10,392 nt of DNA from NCBI GenBank assembly GCA_950068635.1, contig CATMIM010000014.1, positions 1-10,392 of the forward strand, written 5' to 3'. Shown here piece after piece: positions 6,401 through 10,392 of this stretch. Position numbers and translations under genes: made by a program. The DNA is from an uncultured Candidatus Poseidoniales archaeon. GTDB lineage: Archaea > Thermoplasmatota > Poseidoniia > Poseidoniales > Thalassarchaeaceae. The notes under the pieces were generated by a model. It was not told the origin of the DNA. It worked only from the letters and a program-made list of their open reading frames with translations, and did no database searches. Position 1 is the stretch's first letter. Every line of letters starts with the position of its first letter.

Positions 6401-9159
6401 ATTACTTCAACAACCCCGACGGCGATGGTTACGACGCCAATCACGATGGGGTGCTGACCGAGGACGAGTGGTTCAACAACTGGATGGAGTATCACATCAA
6501 GGACAAGCAGATCTTCGGGAACATGACCGATGACGGCACCCCGCTCCCCGCCGGTTTCGTCACCGCTCTGTGGGACGAGAGTTGGACGAGCGGGGCGACC
6601 CTGCCGTTCGGCGAGCGTGCTGGTTTCAACGCCATCAACAACGTTCCTGGAATCATCCTCACCGATGAGGGTGCATCCGACCCCCTGTCCGCCGACAGCG
6701 ACACGGATGGCATGCCCGACGGCTGGGAGGTGTGGTTCGCCCGCTGGGACACGTTCGATTCGCAGTGGATGCTCAACCCGATGAACTCGTCCGATCGCTT
6801 CAACGACCCAGATGGCGACGGTATGACCAATTGGGAGGAGTACAACTCCATCTCAGCCAACTTGTCGGAGACAGACGCCAACCAGACATCGCCACAATGG
6901 TTCCCGTTCAGGAGTGGCAACCAGATCATACTCCAGCCATGGGCGCAGGGCGTGGGCACCCCCTCCTTCGGCGCGTTCATGTCCTCAGAGCAGTACAATC
7001 TGTCGGGACCGACCTGCGACCCGAACAATGGGGACAGTGACGGTGACGGTCTGCTCGACGGCATCGAACTGCTGTTCACCGAGTGGAACCTGTCCTTCCT
7101 CAACTGGACGCTCAACCCCCTGGTCGCCGGGGATGGAGGCGCGGACGGTGACCAGGACGCACTGACCGACCTGCAGGAACTGAACCTGACGTACGAGAAT
7201 CCCCTCAACGGCGGTCTGGCACCACCGGACGCACCCAAGATGTGGGAAGAGGCGCTCGTGCTCGAGTCGGCGAATTTCTCCGAACGAATCGAGGACATGC
7301 TCGAAGGGCGTTCTGGAAGAGCGTTCATCGCACTACAGCAACACTGGAATTGGGAAGTCACGGGCATAGCCCAACCGTTCTTCTCGACACTGATCGGCAT
7401 CACCGACCCGACCAACAATGACACCGACGATGACGGCATGTCCGACGGCTACGAGTATTGGTTCACCGAGTGGGACCTCGACGGAAACCGCTGGTCGATG
7501 AATCCGCTCACCATCACCGATGTGTTCACCGACAGCGACGACGACTCGTATGACTGCAACCAGGACGGACAGATAACGCCTGACGAGCGCTACACGAATC
7601 TCCGCGAGTACGAAGCCCGGGTCTACGGCAAGGAGTCGATGCGCTACTCTTTCCCGCCGGGATTCGGCATCGTCGACTATGGCGAGGACGCCATCAACGC
7701 CTACATGGACGAACAGGGCCTCTCTTGGGGGGATGCGCGCGCCCAACTGGTGCAGACGTTCGCCGCCAAGGACGTCACCAGTGCCAACCGGCTGAATCGC
7801 ATCAACTCCGCTTACGCGGACAACTTCAATCTCAGTCTCATCGGAATATCCGACCCGACGCACCCCGACTCTGACTCCGATGGCATCCCCGATGGCTGGG
7901 AGTTCTGCTACGGAACCTACCAGACCGTGTTCCCCGTCGACGACTGGCGCTGGGCGACCAATCCGGTGAACCCCTTGGACGTCGACTACGACCCTGACAT
8001 CGACGGTTGGTTCGACCGCACCTCCGGCGACAGGGTGGCCACCCAGGGCGAATGGAGTGGTCATGCGTTCACCCCGGGCGGTGTCGGGGACCAGATATCA
8101 GCGGGCAACTCTCCGCTGTTCTTCACCAACTGGATGGAGTACGACAACGGCACTCGACCCGACCTGAATGACAGCGACGGCGATGCCATCACCTACACCC
8201 ACGTCAGTGACCCGAGCGACGACAACATCACGCTCAGCTACGAGAGGGACTGGGCGCTGCTCGACGGGCGAGAGGTGTTCAAGTACGGCACCAACGCGCT
8301 CGACAACGATACTGACTGGGACATGCTGCCCGACTGGTACGAGCACAAGATGGGCTGGAACGAATCGAACGACAACTGGTCCTCGTACGCCCAGGTCGAG
8401 ACGGTCTGGGAGGAGTACATGGTGATGGGCAGCATCGTCATGCGCCCGCTGCATGACGGTGGCAACGGGCTTCTCGAACGGCCATTGATGAACTGGACCT
8501 GGTACACGTTCAACGCCACCGACCCTGCGGATGCGATGGAGGACCCGGACATAGATGGCGACTGGGACTGCACCAACGCCGGTTGCACCTACACACCCTA
8601 CAACAACTTCCAGGAGTTCTACGGCATCACCAACGCCTCGTTGGTTTCGCCCACGTTGGTGCGCTCGACACCGATACCGATCGCTGGGACCAGCCCACCG
8701 ATCAACGTGGTGGTCAGCGAATGGTGGGAATTACGTGAGACGCTGCTTGGCTTGAAACAGCCGAACTCCTACCAGGTGAACTACATGCGCATGTATCGCA
8801 CCAATTCCACTGACGAGCTCTACGCTCTGGTCCTCAACGACATGGACACGGATTACATGAACATCGACAACGCCAATGACATCCACCTCGTCAAAGGAGA
8901 CTGGACCGATGAGTACGGCAGGGTGTTCGGTGACCAGTACCACTTCCCCAACACCGGCATCGGTGAGAACGTGTGGGGCTGGTGGCGCATCGACATGGAT
9001 GGTGACCAGATAGCCGACGGGACGGACCCATTGAACTGGGATTCGGACGGTGACTGGCTGAACGATTGGTTCGAGATCGAGAACGACATGCTCGACAACA
9101 TCCGTGGGAACGGCCCATCTCCTCTGCGCTGGGATGACCGAAAGACGAACATCGGCTGA
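3427..9159 (+). CDS. Giant secreted calcium-binding repeat protein (TSP3-like / EF-hand / beta-propeller)
   Basis: The protein has 1910 residues. A Sec signal peptide is clear: MRRKQ, then TVILVTLLVLGSMVFVS, with cleavage likely at about residues 22-25. Units of acidic motifs follow. Motif A is DxDxDGxPDGWE, at about residues 46, 140, 281, 730, 802, 871, 960, 1090, 1203, 1332, 1481, 1627 and 1872. Most are followed 40-90 residues later by motif B, NxxE[YF]. A [WG]xLNPM-like stretch often lies between them. Motif A resembles thrombospondin type 3 calcium-binding repeats. Three canonical EF-hand loops lie at 200-211, 1003-1014 and 1376-1387. Residues 385-724 form seven propeller-like segments. 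About 40 N-x-S/T sequons and 17 cysteines (8 of them before residue 245) fit an extracellular, possibly glycosylated protein. There is no C-terminal transmembrane helix, no LPXTG and no PGF-CTERM-like tail, so anchoring is unexplained. The role is inferred as calcium-stabilised surface stalk, adhesion or S-layer-associated protein. No enzyme motif was seen. It is transcribed away from the pilin-like genes. Confidence 0.88.
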   Translation: MRRKQTVILVTLLVLGSMVFVSQSRPNSPVESVHPDDTTGEGPPITDTDKDLIPDLHEEAFSQAINLTLDDVTLVINGLDFENGSDNQSDFDNDGLVALAEYCWPYDLDNCFTNRRSLTGKPPGQSESGLREFLDPRVADTDGDGLPDGYEVWMCMMETGSLNESDAWECNAFDPLNSYDGQNDSDRCIDGSLGCGDGFDVDRDGIVEVHEWYTNAEEYNYGAWENWTTEFHGLRCIDLMPACTDLDTRPTGYPGWLGTDPLRNDSDFFYWSGSRELAKSNRGDGIIDGWEVFFGLDPRNESDSLLDSDEDGWDIDRDGMVLPDGSRATIYLGEALSNLEEYYIFIDGGTWVRAGMKSTPLGEVDAEVQMYDQGTSPAILHHDVRALHVDSDLGLIYVATKRGVTIFEPATGATYHYQLLPGVELNDMVHWTAGGEESFLVLALNQSVAVWKLDDSGILDLTAPVNTAEFGEVTLLSRLSTGSGSLDLLAGGPDGSAWTFTVDGSGLVSSVVPAQKVVEALAMENATLQAVAHASMEGQTPQLYLGTDNGMLVADTADARGDFAITWIFNETQAELYVRAADPSNASHSANVRTLVVDGPRASDGTLTSHQTIWVGTAGGVHQFSLLDAADPLVAFTRERMQNDEWNTEGANNVHAILPLGDEVLIGSVFGTWVLNGDYARSLGVDTGHTRIPGVVTELAVMDVDGNETVFAGLDPGRYSNRMLINPFNNDSDLDGMPDGWENAHGLDPTDPFDRDEDLDVDGINLNPYVDDILDHNWTNLDEFRYLAIVPEGFNGTDPRVSDTDGDGLLDGAEYWGWFFSETNFTCHYETGEYLCDDAEGEIAAQVYALGWQGTGSSGATDRATDPTVWDSDGDGMPDGWEIENRRWIGTTFHGGNEWSLDPMDPTDRDEDADSDGLTNYCEYQWELLLLDARVNGLSSHGESAEAAQNWTKIDPNNPDSDGDSLPDGWEARYACVWDMANVGINPLNGSDYFNNPDGDGYDANHDGVLTEDEWFNNWMEYHIKDKQIFGNMTDDGTPLPAGFVTALWDESWTSGATLPFGERAGFNAINNVPGIILTDEGASDPLSADSDTDGMPDGWEVWFARWDTFDSQWMLNPMNSSDRFNDPDGDGMTNWEEYNSISANLSETDANQTSPQWFPFRSGNQIILQPWAQGVGTPSFGAFMSSEQYNLSGPTCDPNNGDSDGDGLLDGIELLFTEWNLSFLNWTLNPLVAGDGGADGDQDALTDLQELNLTYENPLNGGLAPPDAPKMWEEALVLESANFSERIEDMLEGRSGRAFIALQQHWNWEVTGIAQPFFSTLIGITDPTNNDTDDDGMSDGYEYWFTEWDLDGNRWSMNPLTITDVFTDSDDDSYDCNQDGQITPDERYTNLREYEARVYGKESMRYSFPPGFGIVDYGEDAINAYMDEQGLSWGDARAQLVQTFAAKDVTSANRLNRINSAYADNFNLSLIGISDPTHPDSDSDGIPDGWEFCYGTYQTVFPVDDWRWATNPVNPLDVDYDPDIDGWFDRTSGDRVATQGEWSGHAFTPGGVGDQISAGNSPLFFTNWMEYDNGTRPDLNDSDGDAITYTHVSDPSDDNITLSYERDWALLDGREVFKYGTNALDNDTDWDMLPDWYEHKMGWNESNDNWSSYAQVETVWEEYMVMGSIVMRPLHDGGNGLLERPLMNWTWYTFNATDPADAMEDPDIDGDWDCTNAGCTYTPYNNFQEFYGITNASLVSPTLVRSTPIPIAGTSPPINVVVSEWWELRETLLGLKQPNSYQVNYMRMYRTNSTDELYALVLNDMDTDYMNIDNANDIHLVKGDWTDEYGRVFGDQYHFPNTGIGENVWGWWRIDMDGDQIADGTDPLNWDSDGDWLNDWFEIENDMLDNIRGNGPSPLRWDDRKTNIG
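3559..4455 (+). repeat. N-terminal array of three composite calcium-motif units
   Basis: In protein residues 45-343, three A motifs (TDTDKDLIPD at 46, DTDGDGLPDGYE at 140, RGDGIIDGWE at 282) each precede a B motif: ALAEY (98-102), NAEEY (215-219) and NLEEY (338-342). The second unit holds a perfect EF-hand loop at 200-211. The third has the same loop at 314-325 (DIDRDGMVLPDG) but Gly replaces the final Glu. All eight N-terminal cysteines fall here, which suggests several disulfides in this array. Confidence 0.75.
4579..5598 (+). other. Seven-segment beta-propeller-like domain within the giant protein
   Basis: Protein residues 385-724 lack the acidic calcium motifs. They show seven consecutive segments of the form hydrophobic strand, turn, L/I-x-V-[AG]-T-x-x-G, strand, then hydrophobic strand. 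They begin near residues 385 (VRALHVD), 424 (ELNDMVHW), 470 (FGEVTLLS), 516 (KVVEALAM), 591 (NVRTLVVD), 652 (NNVHAILP) and 694 (GVVTELAV). LIYVATKRGVTIF, LYLGTDNGMLV and IWVGTAGGVHQF are the clearest blade cores and look like the Reg_prop/ligand-sensor type of blade. Seven blades is a standard closed propeller. The fold assignment is from pattern only. Such domains usually bind proteins or sugars. Confidence 0.6.
5614..9081 (+). repeat. C-terminal array of composite TSP3-like / NxxEY units
   Basis: In protein residues 730-1885, ten A motifs occur at 730, 802, 871, 960, 1090, 1203, 1332, 1481, 1627 and 1872. The B motifs are NLDEF (780), NYCEY (920), NWMEY (1018), NWEEY (1135), DLQEL (1247), NLREY (1391), NWMEY (1568), VWEEY (1660) and NFQEF (1727). 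The period varies from about 70 to 150 residues because of inserted loops, including cysteine-bearing ones (C827/C836, C1715/C1720). EF-hand loops sit at 1003-1014 and 1376-1387. Degenerate versions lie near 758, 1530 and 1714. The unit at 802 and the final unit at 1872 lack a B motif. Confidence 0.75.
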
Positions 9160-9205
9160 GAAGTCACTTTCGCTCACCAGTGTGCATCTCTCTCCAAGGA
9201 AAAAG

Positions 9206-9245
9206 CCGAAAACCGGTTTCGGACACACGCCTATGGCGGGTGTCC
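9206..9245 (+). terminator. Two overlapping hairpins after the giant gene
   Basis: The first is CCGAAA (9206-9211), loop ACCGG, TTTCGG (9217-9222). The second is GGACACACGCC (9221-9231), loop TAT, GGCGGGTGTCC (9235-9245), an 11-bp arm with one mismatch. They share bases 9221-9222, so the two would compete at their border. They lie 46-86 bases after the stop of the giant gene and before the next start. No T-tract follows, so a bacterial-type terminator is not supported. RNA stability or 3'-end structure is possible. Archaeal terminators are usually T-rich, which lowers confidence. Confidence 0.35.
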
Positions 9246-9302
9246 ACGGGGCAGAGCATTGATAGTCAGCCGAAATGGTGGCATTTCTAGGCAGGCTTGT
9301 CC

Positions 9303-9860
9303 ATGGACCCGGAACGTAGCAAGCGACTCCTCTCAGGAACACTGCTGTTGCTGTTCCTGTGCTCCATCGGAGTTCCCGCGCTCTCCTTTGTCGCTGATGA
9401 TGTGAGTGCTGCCGGAGGGGGAACCCGCCACCAGTACACGTTCACGGATGGCAGCACCGAGGCAATCGCCATCTACCACATGGGAACGCCGGCTCGCAAC
9501 GTGAAGGTCTCGATGCCGCGGGGGGCCGAGGTCACAGATGTCGAGATGACGATCGCCGGAGCCTCGTCGACCGGCTGGAACCAGATCGTACATCAGTCTC
9601 GGTCGGACTGGGAGTCGGGTGAGGCCACAGATGTCGAGACCCGTTCCGACGAACTCACGCTGGCGATGGACTCCCCCGTCAAGGAGTTCGTCCCGCACAG
9701 CATGCATGACAACGCCTCGTCCGGCAGCGCTTGGAATGACAACGGTTCGTTCAGCATCCGCCAGCCGCACACCTCGAACTCGACCGAGACCCGCCTCTCC
9801 GCCCAGCGCACTGAGTCCTTGTTCCACACAGTAATTGACGAGTCCATCATGGCTTTCTAA
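9303..9860 (+). CDS. N-terminus of a secreted archaeal protein, truncated by a sequence junction
   Basis: ATG 9303 has AGGCAGG seven bases upstream (9289-9295), so it is preferred over the in-frame TTG at 9297. From ATG 9303 the frame gives 185 residues. The first part is a Sec signal peptide (MDPERSKR, then LLSGTLLLLFLCSIGVPALS, with cleavage likely after VSA near residue 37). A beta-rich stretch follows, RHQYTFTDGSTEAIAIY and then VSMPRGAEVTDVEMTI, which looks like the opening domain of a large extracellular protein. I do not recognise the family. The archaeal reading seems to end around nucleotide 9785-9835 and the TAA at 9858-9860 belongs to the foreign sequence. The true protein is probably much longer. 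It lies 143 bases after the giant gene on the same strand, so the two may form a surface-protein cluster. Confidence 0.65.
   Translation: MDPERSKRLLSGTLLLLFLCSIGVPALSFVADDVSAAGGGTRHQYTFTDGSTEAIAIYHMGTPARNVKVSMPRGAEVTDVEMTIAGASSTGWNQIVHQSRSDWESGEATDVETRSDELTLAMDSPVKEFVPHSMHDNASSGSAWNDNGSFSIRQPHTSNSTETRLSAQRTESLFHTVIDESIMAF
9785..9860. other. Junction between archaeal-type and bacterial-type DNA
   Basis: To the left, the plus strand codes for a secreted protein at about 63% GC (9601-9780, hand count). To the right, the minus strand codes for a TrpD-like protein at about 54% GC (five sampled lines between 9901 and 10260). The two genes converge and each is cut in mid-domain within this interval. 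The TrpD-like similarity seems to fade near GLSALGGEAG (9818-9789 on the minus strand), while GC drops after about 9810, so the exact join cannot be fixed by eye. No IS element, terminal repeat or attachment site is visible here. Confidence 0.65.
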
Positions 9861-10392
9861 ACGCTCCTTATCCACTGGCCAAGGCACCGTGCGCGTCACG
9901 GATATTACGCCAGCCGTCTTTGGATCAAGACGTATCTCCTCGTCCGGCATCCCATCCTGGTAGGAAAAGTACTTGGATGCCTGATTCAGTGACGGGATCA
10001 CGCCCCCTTCGATTCCCCTGACCACCATCGCTGAGGAGTAACCCGCCAAGCGGGCAAGCTCAGTGTAAATCGGAGGATACGGCTTGTGTACATAACCTGT
10101 CATCAGGTGGGTCCGCTTTGCCCGCATCGGTCCGAGCAACACTTCGAGCGTCGTCAGACAAGGTCTTTTGACGATCCGGGTACGCAACTCCAACAGACGA
10201 TACAAAGCAGGGCAAGCCTGACTCTGATCGACGTAGCTCCAGCCAATATCGTTATCAGCTATCTGGCTGGCGGCTGACTCGAGCGTCAAGCCAACCGGGC
10301 AACCCGCGGCGCCCAGCACGCGGTGCGCAGTAATTCCGTATTTGGGGCCCATCGAACTCACTCCGTTACTAACGGTAGGCACGCCACATGCA
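9785..10392 (-). CDS. TrpD-like (anthranilate phosphoribosyltransferase superfamily) protein, fragment lacking both ends
   Basis: About 200 codons are open from the right edge on the minus strand. Recognisable stretches are NGVSSMGPKYGITAHRVLGA, which aligns with the TrpD HGN-x-x-x-SS-x-x-G / A-x-x-VL-x-x-LG region, then DIGWSYVDQSQACPALYRLL, IVKRPCLTTLEVLLGP (the counterpart of the TrpD R-x-x-x-N-x-x-GP helix), THLMTGYVHKPYPPIY and VVRGIEGGVIPSL (the counterpart of V-x-G-x-x-G-x-DE). This pattern matches the TrpD2-like or 'glycosyl transferase family' proteins common in Gammaproteobacteria, not true tryptophan-pathway TrpD. Gene assignment is from memory of the family. The N-terminal helical domain lies beyond the window. 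The C-terminus is lost at the junction, and the open frame that continues to 9333 is only the antisense of the archaeal gene. GC is lower than in the rest of the window. Confidence 0.65.

Noticed and set aside
5299..6495. Long minus-strand open frame of 398 codons opposite the giant gene
   Set aside because: It is the antisense of the GAC/GAT-rich repeats, which read as Val/Ile runs. It lacks a plausible domain and the plus strand carries clear motifs throughout.
6492..7439. Minus-strand open frame of 315 codons
   Set aside because: Ser/Pro-rich low-information product antisense to conserved calcium motifs.
7333..8064. Minus-strand open frame of 243 codons, and similar ones at 8098-8454 and 8731-9342
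   Set aside because: Val/Gly/Arg-rich antisense translations of the acidic repeats. High GC suppresses stops on the opposite strand.
9157..9296. Readthrough of the giant gene past its TGA
   Set aside because: The in-frame sequence after the stop lacks acidic motifs and any anchor, and a new signal-peptide gene starts shortly after.
9333..9785. Continuation of the TrpD-like frame to 9333 as a 349-residue protein
   Set aside because: Past about residue 200 the reading is only the antisense of the archaeal secreted-protein gene, so the apparent full-length protein is a product of the join.
1..10392. CRISPR array, insertion sequence or att site
   Set aside because: No short direct repeats with regular spacers, no transposase or integrase motifs, no terminal inverted repeats. 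The repeats present are protein-level and coding.

Overview
The window reads as high-GC archaeal DNA, most likely from a marine planktonic euryarchaeon of the Marine Group II (Ca. Poseidoniales) type, joined near its right end to DNA of a different, bacterial character. The archaeal assignment is an inference. It rests on two coupled pilin-like proteins with archaeal class III-type signal peptides, a GGAGGTGA ribosome binding site, GTG starts, and a giant secreted protein made of acidic thrombospondin type 3-like calcium motifs with about 40 N-glycosylation sequons. The taxon was not tested by any search.

Layout, left to right. Positions 1-3191 hold three minus-strand genes in one direction: a WalJ/YycJ-type metallo-beta-lactamase-fold hydrolase (2364-3191), a 347-residue pilin-like membrane-anchored protein (1268-2311), and a second, larger pilin-like protein that leaves the window on the left (1-1268) and carries a tandem repeat of about 90 residues. 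The last two overlap by one base (TGATG) and look translationally coupled. A 235-base divergent intergenic region (3192-3426) follows.

Positions 3427-9159 hold one plus-strand gene for a 1910-residue exported protein. It has a signal peptide, three composite calcium-binding repeat units, a seven-segment beta-propeller-like domain, and then about nine or ten more composite units. Each unit joins a TSP3-like DxDxDGxPDGWE motif to a downstream NxxEY motif, and three units carry a canonical 12-residue EF-hand loop just before the NxxEY. Positions 9160-9296 contain two overlapping hairpins. At 9303 a second secreted protein begins, but its frame runs into unrelated sequence and stops at 9860.

From about 9785-9860 to the right edge the DNA has lower GC (about 54% against 63% just before, hand-counted on sampled lines). 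On the minus strand it encodes the C-terminal part of a TrpD-like (anthranilate phosphoribosyltransferase superfamily) protein of proteobacterial appearance. Both genes are broken at the same place, which is the signature of a chimeric assembly or cloning join, or less likely a real recombination.

Taken together, the archaeal part looks like a cell-surface locus: pilus-like or membrane-anchored surface proteins on one strand and a giant calcium-dependent surface or secreted protein on the other. WalJ appears to be a housekeeping neighbour. The most notable biology is the composite TSP3/EF-hand/NxxEY repeat architecture. The most notable caution is the chimeric right end.
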